Assembly (NCBI GenBank): GCA_027574665.1
Contig: CM050656.1
Span: forward strand, 2,975,001 to 3,039,000
Direction of reading: 5' to 3'
DNA length: 64,000 bases
From: Rhynochetos jubatus
Lineage: Eukaryota; Chordata; Aves; Eurypygiformes; Rhynochetidae
Within the stretch, counting starts at the first letter, position 1. Each line of letters opens with the position of its first letter. The notes under the pieces are model-generated. The model did no database searches, was not told the DNA's origin, and saw only the letters and a list, made by a program, of their open reading frames with translations. A program made the translations under genes and the position numbers. Shown one piece after another: positions 1-14,200 of the stretch.

Positions 1-660
1 CAGACATGCCATCCTGCGCACTGCTACAACGGAAACAACGTGAAATAAGATCAAATGTCCTAAATGCACTTTTAAAGCAAGGCTTGATTCTGGCATTAGT
101 CTTGAAACCTCAAAATCTTGTTTTGAAACAGAAGCACCGAGTTTCAGTGACCTCAAACAATGTCTTCAAACGTGGCAAACAAGTTTTTGAACGAGGGAAA
201 TCTAATATCCTGTGTGTTGACTTTCATGAAGATTAATGGCACCTGAGATACTAATTAATCCTTAGTCTGGTTAAATTTTTTTTTGTGCACAGCATTGAAT
301 TTATGACAGTTGTCTGTATCTGGGGGCACAGATAGACGCACATCACTATTTTCTGTGAAATACAAAATGTTAAAACACCATTGTTGGAATATTAATTTCA
401 GATTAGATTATGGGAAGTTTTACTTTCCCTTTTTCCTTAATAGTACCAGATCGGTTGCTTCTGACCAGAAGGGGAGCCTGCCAGGACAGGTCGCTATGTC
501 TTACAGCCTCTTCTCTTACTCAGGAAAAGAAGACTCAGGGTTTGGGTAACCTTTCACTTCTCTTTCTGTGAAGAGGAGAGAACTTCTGCTCTAACATCTC
601 TTTATGTTGGGAATTCACATGTAACACATTTTCACTAGAAAACTTCACAGATTTGTAGAC

Positions 661-1018
661 TCACAGAGTGTTTGAGGTTGGCAGGACCTCCCGAGGTCAT
701 CTAGCCCGCCACCCTGCTGCAGCAGAGTCACCCAGAGCGGGGTTCCCATGTGTCCAGCCAGGTTGGAGTATCTCCACGGATGGAGACTCTGCAACCTCCC
801 GCAGCAACCGGTGCCAGTGTTCAGTTACAGCCACACTGGGAAGCTGGTTTTTCAGGCTGAGATGGCATTTCATGTGCAGTATGTCGAATACTGCCCCTTC
901 TCTGGGCTCACTCCAGTAAGCCTGTGTCTGTTGGGTACTGGGAAGCTTGGAATTGGGCACAGCATTCCAGCTGTGGCCTCACCAGTGCTGAGGGGAAGAG
1001 TTGCCTCCTGTGACATGT
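661..1018 (-). mobile_element. CR1 LINE fragment, older subfamily
   Basis: The 3' end is on the left and the element reads on the minus strand. It has the avian CR1 sequence running from a TTTGAGGTTGG block through CATCTAG and TATCTCCACGGATGGAGACT to GTGGCCTCACCAGTGCTGAG. The spacing suggests internal loss and the copy is diverged. Confidence 0.85.
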
Positions 1019-1502
1019 GAAAAAGTTGTGAACTACTAATTATACAAATAAGGATAGCAAGCAAATTAAAGGGTACTAAATACGAGGGGAAAACATCATT
1101 TTGAATGCTTTCATTTTAATGTTTGTGGTTACATATTGGCGTCTAAATGTACTTTCAAAAGTACGTGTTTATGTACTTCTGAAAGTAAATGTTTACACGC
1201 TCCAACCTTGATTTCATTTTGAGTGTCAAGAATGGAGATTTTGGTTGTGAGTCATCTTTAGTCATAGCAGAGTCTGACATTTCTATTTGGAAAGGGCAGA
1301 TGCTGTAGACTTAGGTGGAGGAGTTTGGCCAATTTCAATTTTTTATTGACTGATGGAGTATTTCAGAGGGGAGGAAGAAGTGAACATCTGTTTACCTCCT
1401 CCCTTATCACTGCTTAATATCACAGTCTCATGAAATAACATATAATGCCGGGCTGGCACGGTTTGTCCTGCATAAAACAAGAGAAGTATTTGGTACCCAT
1501 TC

Positions 1503-1622
1503 GAGGCCAGGCTGGATGAGGCTTGGAGCAACCTGGTCTAGTGGAGGGTGTCCCTGCCCATGGCAGGGGGTTGGAACTAGATGATCCCTTCCAACCCAAA
1601 CCATTCCGTGGTTCTGTTTCTT
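1503..1622 (+). mobile_element. CR1 LINE 3'-end fragment
   Basis: About 120 bases of the CR1 3' end, from AGGCCAGGCTGGATGAGGCT through TGCCCATGGCAGGGGGTTGG to a degraded terminal repeat near 1620. It is 5'-truncated, as most CR1 copies are. Confidence 0.9.
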
Positions 1623-3339
1623 TGTGACTATTCAAGGGAGCCATGGTACGTTAGTTATGCCATACAGCAGATCTCTCCAGATTTCAGACGTGTGTCTGTA
1701 AACTGACGGGTCTTTTTAAGAAAAATTCCCTAGAAGAAAAGAACTCAAGAAATTTTCAAGAAACAACTTGTTCTAAATCAGTAGGAACTTCTTTCTCTGG
1801 CAGACTGACACCTATTGTAATCCTCGAAATGCAGAAGACAGGTTCTTTTGTCAGCTAAATAATATCTTTTTTTTCTGTCATAGAAAATGACAAAATGAAA
1901 CTCTTCTTGCAATTGTCTGCTGTAAATCGGTGCTCGCAGGCCTCTCGGTACTAGTGCAGCAACTCCCATCCTCATCTCTAGAAATTTTCAAACTTAACAG
2001 GCTTCTCTCTTTTTTGGTGCGTGTACGTGTACATTCTTGACTCATCTTCCAGCTAACCTGAACTAGAAAGCCCTAAATAAAAATGTGATAGTCCCGATTC
2101 CCCGCTGTGGTGCCCTTGTACCTACGCGGTGCTGGCAGGTTCCTCGGGTTCACAACCACGATTCCCTCGACCCTGCGAAGAAGGGAGAAACGGTGCTTAA
2201 ACTACGGCAGGTAAGGAACATGCGTGAGAGTTCATTTCACAGGCTCTGTTCTCCACTTTGCAGTGGGTTTATCCATCTTGCAGACTAACCCTTTACACAG
2301 AATAATTTCTACACAGTTTGTAAAGCTGTTTTGCTGTCTTTTCCCCAAATCGCTGCTTATTGTATGCACAGTAAATAGCCAATTCCATTTGACTTGCCTG
2401 GTTTAAATAACGAGGGTGGTTCTTTTTAAACCTTCCAAACAGTTTGTGTAAAGCCAGGAAGCAGTCAGAGAGGTAAGGAGTCAAACACTTCTGCTAGTGG
2501 AAGTAAACATCCCAGTGTGTTACTGGGATATCTTGTTTCTCTCCGCTCCTTCATTTGTGTTTTACCGATTTGTTTGCCTGTGCTGTGAAATTAGGTTGCC
2601 CAACTTTTAGAGTGGGACAGCACAAGTGGACTGAGACCTCTGAGTGATACCCAGAAGTCATAACAGGCTTTGAGGGAATATTTGTCTTGTTCCTGAATTT
2701 TTGAGCATCAGGATACAAAGTTAGGGAAGCGTTTTTATCAGAAACTGATGGCAAAGCTGCAGACTTTCTCCTGTTGTTTTTTGTTAGTTGTTGAGATGGC
2801 TTTATCTACAGCAAACAAATTAAGGAAAAAAACACCCTTAACTTTTAATTTGTTTTAATGATAAATAAAGAAACAAGGCCAGGTGCATAAGAACAAGTGT
2901 CTATTTTGTAGAATTTGGCACAATATTTCAGAATATTGAAATGAACATAGTTATACTTGCTTTTTCTTTAATACCCATGCCAATTTAAGGTGAGCTGCAG
3001 AACTTAACTGGAATTATTCCGGGGATGTACAGAACATTCAGACCTGCAGAGAGATAATAAAGGGAAAGACTTCTAAATTTTATTGTTGAGCACTAGTTTC
3101 ATCACAGGAGATAGCTTCAATGTGTGATTGGTGTCTGATTTGATAGGGTTAAACCAAAAATGGGCAGGAATTTCATTTAAAAATTCTGACTAATTTTAAA
3201 TTTTATTTAAATTTAATTTAATAGCTTTCATCAGAATATCTCTCTACTGATATGAAGAAATGGTTTTGCTGAGAACAGAGCTGAACGTACGTTTGAAGGA
3301 GTTGTTATAATTAGGGTAAATAGTATTTCCTGAAGGCAT

Positions 3340-3703
3340 TTTGAGAAGGCTCCAGGGAGACCTTATTGTAGCTTTCCGGTACCTGAAGGGGGCTACAAGG
3401 AAGCTGCGGGGGTGCTTTTTCCAAGGGCAGGGAGTGACAGGACAAGGGGTAACGGGTTTAAATTGAAAGCAGGGAGATTGAGATTGGACATCAGGAAGAA
3501 ATTCTTCCCAGAGAGGGTGGGGGGCCCTGGGACAGGTTGCCCAGAGAAGCTGTGGCTGCCCCATCCCTGGGAGTGTCCAAGGCCAGGCTGGATGAGGCTT
3601 GGAGCAACCTGGTCTAGTGGAGGGTGTCCCTGCCCATGGCAGGGGGTTGGAACTGGATGATCTTTAAGGTCCCTTCCAACCCAAACCGTTCTATGATTCT
3701 CTT
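3340..3703 (+). mobile_element. CR1 LINE 3'-end fragment with ORF2 tail
   Basis: Carries the CR1 ORF2 C-terminal tail ([12 protein letters not shown], then [13 protein letters not shown] in one frame), then the 3' untranslated end with the GGTCCCTTCCAACCC block and a terminal TTCTATGATTCT. It has frameshifts and is not functional. Confidence 0.93.
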
Positions 3704-6552
3704 TCATGAAGTGGATGTCATTGAATACGTTGGAGATCACAGATTCAAACTCCCTTACTAAAGACTTAATGAAATTTTTTTTTGAACTGTGGAATATCAG
3801 TATGCTTACCAAATGTATTTCCTATTTCCAGAAGTTTTCTAAAACTGAAAAAGTTTTAAAGCAAAAGCAGTTCCAGCCTGGTTTTGGCAGCTGTCAATAA
3901 CCAACAGTTTGAATCTCAAAATGGTGTCTTAAAAACTTGGCTGGCAGATGAGCAGGATGAAACTTGTGAGCATCTGAACCACAGAATCAGACCGATTTCA
4001 TACCTAATTGGACTGAATTTCATAACCAATAGGAGTAAATTTCATAACTAGGAAGGAAATAAATTTAATATATTTAATGAATCTGGTTTTGGTGACTTTT
4101 TAACAGTTTCTGTTGCTTCTGACTTGCCTTATTCTGTTAGACTTGTGTCTGCTCCGTCAAGTTCATACCTATAAATGAGCATATTGGCAAAGGAGTAAGT
4201 AGGTATAAATAGCCTCTGGAGGAATACAGGCCAGTTATTAATAGTCGTATGAAACTCAGGCAAAGTGAAGTCCTACAAGAACATTCAGGTAGGACTAGCC
4301 AGCAGCAAGAGAACATTTGACTGGAGATGGAGTTAGAGGCGTTTAGGTAAGAGGTTAAATGACGTGGTTGTAAGTTGTTGTAGTAGGGCGTCATAATTCA
4401 CCAGGCAAGTTCCTTCCCGTCCTGTGCTCCTCTGCCTCCCTGTTTTTGTTCTTTAGGAACAGTGGCATAGACTGTTAGGATGTTGTTCATCTTTCTGATA
4501 CCATCTGTTTTCCTTGGTGGGAGGGAGAAATGGGATTCATTCCAAGCTGTTCCAAATGTTTTTTCCTCATTCAGGCTGAAATTCAGATGTTCATGTTCAG
4601 TTTCTAATGCGGTTCAGTGGCACTTGGAGTACTGTACTCTGGGCAGTCCTGATCCATATGTCACTTGACCCAACAAAGCTGCAATCACCTCTTTATAGAG
4701 ATAAAAAGGTCTGAGGCAGTTGCTGCGAAATCAAAGGATGGTGGTTCATCACTGAAGCTATCACTGCATTCCTGTCCTGGAATTACGATTTACTCTTTCT
4801 TGTGTATTGACTGAATGCTTTCCCCGAAGCTTTTGTTCAGCTTTTGTTCCACTTCTGTACTACCTCTGTCTGTTCCCATATGTCTTCTCTGTAATCATCT
4901 TGACTACTGGTGATTTTTTTCATGCATTCCTAGATTCTTTCATGTCCCACTCCAAATTCTCTTTATTTTCCCCTCCATTAAAATAATGGACAGTGTCCTG
5001 ATCTTGTTCACAGAGCCATCATCCTGCCTGTCCTCATTTTCAGATCAATGTATTATTTTTTTTCACCAGGCAGCTGACAGTCTGAGCACAGTGGTATTCT
5101 TTTCTTTTTTTCCTTCTTTTTATTTCAGCCTACAGTTTTATGCCTTCAAATAAGTGAACCTCACCGAAAGGCTGAGAAACTGGCTCTGCAGCTTGAGCCT
5201 GAAAAGTACCCTTCGGAACTTCTTCCTGGGTTTTGCCGCGTCTTCTGCAGAAGAGCTTTCTGCAGGTCCCTCTCTTGCATGGCAACGCTGTGTAAAACTG
5301 TCAAAACCCATAGAGCTGAGGGTTGGAAGTCCTGGATGTTGAATGTCCTTGCAGCGGTTGCAGTTAAACGCCGTGCTTCACGTGTGTCGCCTCTCGAGCC
5401 ATAAGCAATAACAACGCTGGTCTTGTCTCATTCCCTCATGTCTTCTGATGGTGGTTTAGAGAGATCCTTGCTTATCAGTCAACAGGTGGAACTGAATACC
5501 TAGATTGTTACCAAAAATGTTTTGTTTCTTTTAAATTAAGTTCTGATAGGATGGGTTTTGCCTTTTCTAGGCGATGGAGGGATTGAATTTTTATTTTACT
5601 GTTATGGAACTCAAAGAATGTGTCTAATTAGATGTCAGCAGAGTCATCTCCAAGCTATGAGAGCCGAATGCCTATAGTAAATTAGTAAATGCATGATTTC
5701 TAATTTCTTTTCTTTATGGACAGTGATTAGTAATCACCCAGAACTAAGGACTTCAGTGTACATAATTCAAGTGTAGGGGTGTTTTGGTTTGGTTTTTGAT
5801 GTGGACATCCCCATCCATACAGCATCCCTTTCCATTGCCTTCTCTGGGTCTCACAAAGGGAATTGAAAATGCCAAAGCATCTTTCAACTGTTAAATTACG
5901 AATATGTTATAAATATTTCAGTATAAATTAGCCTGAAAGTGGTTTGACGAGTCAGGCAATAGCAAGAGGAATATGTCAAATGCAAGAGGGCACTTGAATA
6001 GGTGTTGTGGACCGCGTTCTGCTATGCCATTCATGTGGAGAAATTTATCAATACATCATTTTCATAAGGATCAGGAGAAATGTTGCTGCAATAATTTAAT
6101 TTGAAATAAACTGAAATCATTAGATATCTAGATAAATTTATAAAAGCTTCAGGAAAATCCTTGCTTCTTTTGCTTACACTGTAAGAATCATAAAATAGGG
6201 ATTATGCAGTTTGATTATGGAAGAAGATATATCAAATACTACATTGATGCAGCTTAGAAAAATGTCTCAAATCTTCATAAAATGCATCTGCTTGTGTCAT
6301 ATTCTGAAGCAGATGAAATTATATTATGAATGGTTCCTGTAAGAATGAACCTGAACATTTTAAAATGGGATAAGGAGTATATTTTTAAACACCTTTACAA
6401 ATACTGGTTTAAACATTCTGGCACAGCTGTAATTCAGTCAGATCTTGTGTTTTATTTGGCATCAGCTGAGTACCTACTTCAGTGTTAATTTTGCTTTGGC
6501 TTGTGGTTGTCCAAATGATTATAACACTTGATACCTGGTACAGAAAGCACAT

Positions 6553-6647
6553 CATAGAATCACAGAATGGTCTGGGTTGGAAGGGACCTTAAAGCCCATC
6601 CAGTCCCACCCCCTGCCGTGGGCAGGGACACCTTCCACTAGACATCC
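6553..6647 (-). mobile_element. CR1 LINE 3'-end fragment, short
   Basis: Minus-strand CR1 terminus: ATAGAATCACAGAATGG, then GGTTGGAAGGGACCTTAAAG and the CCTGCCGTGGGCAGGGACAC block. It stops after about 95 bases. Confidence 0.9.
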
Positions 6648-8463
6648 AATGAAACACCATAGTTTTGCTAATTCAGTCAAGGAGAGGAAATGATGTATTT
6701 CCATTCTCTCTAGCTTACATCGGCGGCGTGCCTCTAGGCCAAGCTCGCGCTCCTTTTTCAGACTCCTTGTCGCCGAGCGGATTGTTCAATGGCAGCTGTA
6801 TGTCTATTTATAAGTTGCCGCCGAAAGGCTATCACTGTTTATATACAGCCAAGACTTAATTTAGCAGGTGGGTGGATGCTAAAATATTGCTTAGCTCTTT
6901 GTCCACATTTTTAAAATCTTGTTTCAGGCTGCGGGAAATTACATTGGACGTTTAGCATTCATTGTGCTTGCTCGGGGGAGGTGTCTTAGCCCTTGAAGAA
7001 TGTCTGCTAAACTCAATGAGCTGAGACAAAGGAAGACCTTATGTTTTGTAAGAGTGAACAGTTTGCAGTTTAATTATGACCACCAGACAAAAGCGTGAAT
7101 AAACAAGGGAAATACTAAAAAAAACCCCAAAGAAAATAATTGCTGCTGAATGGAAAGAATATGCCAAAGGGCTTGAATCTTCCAGAGCTGCTACATCCCC
7201 ACCTGCGGTTTCTGATGGTCCGATGAACCCCTCCATTAAGAATCAAGCCCTTGTATTTCTTGAGTAGAACAATTTGGTAGAGCTCCGGCTGATGATCCCA
7301 GTTTACAATGAAAGTGATAAAATTCTCTTCAGAAAGTCATTGCAACGATTGCATAATTGGGCATTAAAGTTCTGATTATACTTTACAAACTCCGGGACTT
7401 TGTTAAAAACCTGACATTCCAATGTACTGAATTTCAGTGTTTGACAGCTCAGCTGTGAGAATTTTTTTAGAGAACATTTGTACCATAAGAACAGCATGTT
7501 AATTGACTAAAAAAAACTGGGACAGATTAATCATGGGAGGGAAGACGATCCTTAAGAGAATGTAGTTCTAGAGCCCTCTGCTGATGGGAACCTTGAGAAA
7601 TCCAGTTCTGCTCAAATGCCCTTTTTTGAGTGGGCTGTGCATCCCATCCCCTTCAGAGCCCTCGCATGTGGGACACTAAGGTGGCTTTCTTGTGGCGCTG
7701 ACCATGAAGGAGCGTGAAGGACTAGCTTGCTAGTGAGGTGAGGACAAGAGGAGGTGAGGTCAATCTGCTGCTCGGCGTGGGCAGGCGAGTCTCTGTGCGT
7801 GTGAATTCTGCAAGGACGGCAGCTCTCAGTGGCTGTGGTGGTAATGGAAGGTACCTATTCTACAAAAAATGATCAGAAAATGGCTGAGTACTATTGGTTT
7901 ATGCCTTGAAAGAGTAGAGAATAGGCATGAGCTAGAAAATTAACCAACAAAGAATACACACTGACAGCTTCTACCTTCCCCACAAACAGCGAAGCACTGC
8001 TTTGCAGCTGGCCTTTCCCCTTTTTCAACACCATTGGTGAGACACGACCAGCACAGCATGCCTTACTGCTGGGAGCAGTAGTAGTGGGTATGTAGGAGGA
8101 TGGAACAAACCAAGTAGACATCTTTATTTTCCATGGTGCTCCTAAACGTATTTGTTGTTATCCCTGCTGCACAGTAAACCTGACTTTTTAGGTGTTCTGG
8201 TATCTAAAATATGAGATGGGCCATGGTCTGCAGCGTTCTGAGAGTGACTGATCTAAGCTGCTAAGATGCACTGGACTTTGATAGGGATTTACATCCACAA
8301 ACTGTTGAATTGGTTTTTATTTTTTTAATTTATTGTTAAAACCAGGAGCTGAGTTTGTGTCAGGCAATCGAAGGTCTTGTTTCTTGGTCTTTGAGACCAC
8401 TTGGAGCAAAAAGAGATCTGATAGGGCTTTATTCAGATTTAAAAGGCCAATGCCTTCTGGCCC

Positions 8464-8712
8464 AATCATACCATAGAATGGTTTGGGTTGGGAGGGACCT
8501 TAAAGCCCACCCAGTCCCACTCCCTGCCATGGTCAGGGACACCCTCCACTAGACCAGGTTGCTCCAAGCCTCACCCAGCCTGGCCTTGGACACTTCCAGG
8601 GTTGGGGCATCCACAGCTTCTCTGGGCAACCTGTCCCAGTGCCTCCCCACACTCTCCGGGAAGAATTTGGTTTTGTAGGCAACCATAATGTTGGAAGTCT
8701 CCCTCTTCCAGT
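8464..8712 (-). mobile_element. CR1 LINE 3'-end fragment
   Basis: Minus-strand copy with terminal CATAGAATGGTTTGGG, the ACTAGACCAGGTTGCTCCAA block and CAGCTTCTCTGGGCAACCTG. Similarity fades after about 8665. Confidence 0.92.
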
Positions 8713-11700
8713 TCCTCGTGGTGTCCTTTCCAAGTCTTCAATGTTCTTTGTATGCGTTGAATAAACTGTGATATTTACTCATGAAAAATCAGTGAAGAAC
8801 TAGGCTCGTTTGCCATGGCACGATTAACTGGTTCCAAGAGCGATACATCATTTTTGCACTGATCCACATCTTTTACAGTATCTCTTGTTACACTTGCCTG
8901 TATTTTTCCAAGACTGTCTCTTGCCGTGGACTTTGAACGTTGCAAGATTGTAAGAAGTCAGTAGGGTTGGACAGAAAGAGAATACTCTGTGCGGATCTTT
9001 CCTGTGAATTCATAGAAAATATTCGTAATTCTGCAGTGGGATCGTACAGTCTTTACTGGAACGGAGTGGTACACAAGCAGATTTCATTCTGGTGTACAAG
9101 CAGGACATAGTCTGCACTCTGAAGCATAGATGCAGCCCTGCAAGCTGTGGGCTAGACTGGACCTCATGAGAATTACAAGGAATAGTAGGAATACTCACAG
9201 TGGGGACATGAAGGGTTAGAAACTGTTACAAGGTGGAGTTGGAGTGGTGCAGAAGGTTGGCAGAAAATCTCACGTGGAATCAGAACTGGGTTTTTTTTTT
9301 TTATGATTAACAAACTCCTATTTTTTGGAAGGGAAGAGGTTTTTGAGCAAGATGTGTGACTGGATGCGAACATCGACCATGGTAGCGAGCAACGTGCGTT
9401 TTCTAGGCAGTCTGTTTTGCGTGTTTTAAACGTGACTGTGTTTTGGAAATACAGATCTCTGAACAAATAGGTGTTGTGACATGTTGAAAATTAACTTAAT
9501 CTCCTTCTGGTTTGGACCCAGCGCTGTCTGCTCAGTGTGACGGTATCGCGCACGTGCTGAGCAAGGTAGCGGTAATAGGAAGGAAGAGAAAGGTCCCTTG
9601 TCCCAGCACATCTCTGCCTGGGTTCTTTCGGGAGATCAGCTTTCATTGTGAGTCACCGTTGTCACTTTTAATTAAAACCTTCTTCTCTAGCCGCAGTTTG
9701 TAGCGGCACGTTATCTTCTCTGGAACTTTCATTCTGCCAGCTCAGCAAAATGCATACAGTTTTCCTGCAGTAAGCTCCCGCTAAGCTGATTAGTATGTCA
9801 GGAATAATGCGGGCGGATCGTGATGTAAACCGCTGCAAAGTAATTGGGTATTCTGTGTGATCCTTTTCCTCTGTGAGGGAGAAACCCAGACTTGATGAAA
9901 GTGAAATAGCTCATATTTAAATACCCATTTGTTTTCTTGGTGTGTTTAGCAGGTAAATGATGTTTTCTGTACTGTGCCTTTGGACAGCAGTTCTAGCCAT
10001 CATCTGGGCAGCAAAATCCATTACACCATAAGGCAAGAAGTAAAGCATATTTCATACTACATTTCATACCAGATCGTCGTTTAAACTACAGGATTGCTTC
10101 AAGTGAAAGCTGAAAGCCATCAAAGATCTGAGTTGAAATGTAAATTTCCCAATTCCCAGAAAGCACATGTTCCAAAGAAGGCTATTTCTCGTCTTACTTT
10201 ATTGGGATTCTTTGCTACTTCGTTGTCTGCAGGGTGAGCCATCAAACTGATTGTGATTTCTAGCAATTTAGAGCAATTATTATTTTACAACGTGTTACTA
10301 ATACACAATAAATTACTGAAATTCTGTCAGTTCTTGTATGAAAAGAAACTGAAAAAAATGGGAGTTTTCCATAAGGTTATGCAATAACTATCTTTAGGGA
10401 GAATAGGATACAGACTTTTATAAAGACCAAAGCACCACAATTGTTGCTGCTGTCACTAGGCAGTCTTTGGTCTTGGAATCATTGTTGCCTAAGGTAAACA
10501 TCACCCAAAAAAACATTTACTCAGAAAAACTCACTTGGGAATAATGAGGCACGGCCAATAATAAGCTTTAATGGAAATCAGTGAATATCTTGTCATAAAA
10601 GGTAAAGATTGGGCCACAGAGGAGGGTTAAAGGCCTGGGTATTCAAACTGACTGATATTTTGTAGAAATAATTCTGTCTTAAATTTTACTTTACTCTTTT
10701 TGCGAATATCCCAGATCTCACGATGGTGAAGTCATAAGTCATGTCCCAGGTCTTGTAGCAAAGACAGAAAAAATTACATTTCTGATAATTGTGTACAACT
10801 CTGTTAGTAATATTCTCAGGAGACAAGGGGTAAATTGAAATCTGATTATTCATGCTTGGTTATTTGGTTTTAGGATTAGCGAAATCTAAATATGAACTTG
10901 AATGCAGGCTATTACAATGGAAAGATAATGAAGAGAATTCGATTACCATGCATTAAACGGTATTTCTGGGTGAGATATGCTGGTTATCATGGTATTTTTG
11001 TGCAAGAAAACAATTCAGATAATATTTCACACCTATCTTTTTTCAATAAGGCAAAATGTCCTTTGTCGCATTCTAATAATTCTGCTATTGTGACTTTGCC
11101 ATTAGAAATAGAGTTTCCTAATCTTTTGAGAAAGATTAATGAAAACTCTTACAAATGGCTTATACAACTGAATATTTAGATTCCTAGATTTGGGTTACCA
11201 GTCAGAACATGAAAGCCACATGCCTTGTTCCTTCACCTGGCTCAAGTGTGAAATTGCAGTAGAAAATGCTTCTTGCCTTCTAAGCAGGACAAAGCTGTAG
11301 CTTAAAAAACGTATAGTGACTTCGGATGGAGAAAATGAGGTAAATCAGAAAAAGATCTGGTCAAACCAAGCAGTGCGCTTTCTCCTTTTTTAAACTATAC
11401 TAATTGGAACCTTGCAAACAGTCAGACCCTAACTGAAGGCACTGAAGCTTTGATTGTTTTTCTGGAGCTGTGTTCTCCCTGGCCAGCCAGGATCAGAGCC
11501 CGGTGTCTGCGGAGTGGAACCTCCCTCTGAAATTCCACAGCACGCTCCTCAGCACCGTGCTTGCAGCTATTGCCTCCTGTGAGTCTTCTAACACTGCTCC
11601 TGCATAGGTCTTATCATTGATTTATTAAAATAGAGCGACTAAATTGCCTTTTTTCCTTTTCCTTTCTTTTTTCTTTCCCTATGTGGAAAGACACTTTCAG

Positions 11701-12012
11701 CCCACAACTGGATTTACTTTAGCAGAATTGTCAGGAAAAGAATCACCCATAGAGTCTCGTTTGGTTTCTCTTTAGCAGCTCATAATAACAAGGATGGGTT
11801 TGCATTCCCGTCCCTGTTCAGAAGAGTATATTCAAACCAGAGTGGTGGATGTTTTGGATGTGACGGAGAGGATGGCTGGCCAGCCAGGCCTTGGCTGTGG
11901 ATGATGTGACCAGCCTGTTCACACACAGTTCCTGCCCTGCCTCACAAACACTCGCTGGTTAGTCTGTATGTATGGATAAACACAGACGTGGCTGGGACCC
12001 CACTGCTGTGAA

Positions 12013-12438
12013 GTCATAGATTCATGGAATGGTTTAGGTTAGAAAACTAAACCATTAAAACCATCCAGTCCAGCTGTTAACCCAGCACTGCCCAGCCCAA
12101 AACTAACCCATGGCCCTCAGCACCTCGTCCATAGGTCTCTTAAACCCCTCCTGGGATGGTGACTCCCCCCTTCCCGGGCAGCCCGTTCCAACACCTGACA
12201 GCCCTTTCCGGGAAGACATTGTCCCCAATATCCCATCTAACCCTCCCCTGGCACAGCTTGAGGCTGTTTCCTCTTGTCCCATCACTTGTCCCTTGGGAGA
12301 AGAGACTGACCCCCCCTCTCTGTCCCCTCCTTTCAGGGAGCTGTAGGGAGCGATAAGGTCTCCATGAGCCTCCTCTTCTCCAGGCTGAACCCCCCCAGCT
12401 CCCTCAGCCGCTCCTCACAGGAACTGTGCTCGGAGTGA
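12013..12438 (-). mobile_element. CR1 LINE fragment of a different subfamily
   Basis: Minus-strand CR1 of another subfamily, recognised by CATGGAATGGTTTAGGTT, the CCCAGCACTGCCCA block, GGTGACTCCCC, and TCTCCAGGCTGAACCCCCCC near the internal end. About 425 bases. Open frames here on either strand are repeat-derived. Confidence 0.88.
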
Positions 12439-13860
12439 AATACCACTCACCAGACATCCGTGTCACACACTGCCGTGCTGGTGTCATACTGGTTGATACA
12501 GTCAGAAACGAACTGTTCTTGCTTTAGAGGTACCCAGCGCTTTTTACTTCATACTCGCACTGAACACAGGGTCGCAAAAGACTTTGTTGGTTTGACTCAC
12601 AAATTTTCTCGTCTCCAGCCTTCAAGACCAGTTTAAGCACGCTCCTCCTTGTGTGAGCATCTTCCTGGACGCAGTGTCTCTCCTTTGCCGGAGCATATGG
12701 GGAAAGCGCTGCTCCTTCCGTAAGGGAGGCTGGATAGAGCTGATGGGTCCGCAGCGCATCACTAGAGAAACCCCCAGCTGGAACTTCAGCAGTTGGGTAA
12801 TGGGGCAGTCGGGCCCCAGCCAGGGGTTCGGTGCCCTGCGCTGCAGCAGCCGTGACCGCTGCCCCTTTGCCGCCTCCTGGGCAGCAGCTGTCGTGAGTGG
12901 GCTAGTTCCTGCTGCCGTACGCTCTCTGTGTTTGTTCTAGTCCCTCCTTGTCTCTCTTCCAATGTCAGTTAATTTTCCCTAGATGTGGATAACCAAAGCT
13001 GTGTTTCCAGTGAAGAATTGGAATGTCACCCGCAAAGGCATTAATGCGTCTTCCCATTTGGATATCTTCAGGGGAAACAAAAGCAAATTTTGTATGTAAC
13101 ATGCACTTTTAAGGAAGAGGGATGCTGGTTTTCAGGCAAAAATTAAGCAGCTTACATTTCATCAGAACTTTTTTGAATTGGAAAATTGTAAGAATATGAA
13201 AAATAGCAGTGACTCCTGTTGTAAGAGCTTACATAACCGTAATTCTCGTGTCACCAGTGTGGTATTACGGCTGTGGACAAAGTCTTGACTAGAATAAAAA
13301 CTACAAAATGGAGGTATTAAGAGTTATACGTCTGACTAAGCAAAGAAATAAATGAGCAAAGCTCACACAGAGTTTCATACAGCACTGAGACGATGCCCAC
13401 AAAGATGCTTATAATAGAAATGTCAGCATATTTAAACAGTAAAAGCTGGATGAAGCTCGTATGTGCAGATATTCTTTCTACTTACTTTTAAAAAATATCG
13501 AAGTTATTCATCGTGCTGCGTTTCCGTTGAGAAGTTGCATTAAAGTTAAGATGACCCTGAGGGCCTTGAAGTTCCCTGATTCTTTCAGTGACCCAGGCTG
13601 AAAATGGGCACAATGCAAGTCATCTAAACAGCACACAAAATTAATGCAAAGAGAAGAAAGAGAACAAAGGTGGGTGAGTGGGTGGGTGTCTGGCCAGCAC
13701 TGGGAGAGTATCCGTGAGGAAAAGGAAATTTGAGGGTTATTTTGTTTGTTAATTACAACCGTATGCTTAGTTTTGTTCCGCTTCATGTGCCTAGTCCCTA
13801 TTGTCAAATCTGTTTCAGCAGAGAAAATGTAAATTCTGGCCTATTGGAATGAACTGGAAA

Positions 13861-14200
13861 ACTCCCGGTGCCCTCCTAAGGTGCGAGGAGGGAGGCAGCG
13901 CCTGCTGTGCCGTCAGCACCTGGAGCGTCGCAAACGCTGCTCAGCGCTGCAAAGGCTCCCCCTTCACAGAACGGGGGTTTTCTGGGGTTCAGAGAAAAAC
14001 GTGGTGCTGCCGTCAACCAGCTGTGCTTGAGAACGGGAAGGAAAGAGTAGCTGGAGAGTTTGGTCTGTGCCAGGCCCGCGTTTACCCGGCTGGGTCGCGG
14101 GGCCCGTTGGAGGTCCCCGGGGACTGCGTCTCTCAAGGGCCTGCTCTCCGCTTTCAGCGCTCCTGGAGCGATGCCGGACCTCCGGGAGAGCTAGAAGGGG
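13861..14200. promoter_or_regulatory. GC- and CpG-rich patch, candidate CpG island upstream of LRRC7
   Basis: By hand count there are roughly 25 CpG in about 340 bases at about 60% GC, clearly above the surrounding AT-rich DNA. Just downstream (14214-14236) two ATTGG motifs, the reverse of CCAAT, lie 12 bases apart. This is compatible with a promoter or 5' exon, but I see no definite splice donor and no transcript evidence. The open frames across it are likely GC-driven. Confidence 0.35.

Noticed and set aside
12110..12356. Proline-rich open frames
   Set aside because: Both lie inside the CR1 fragment at 12013-12438.
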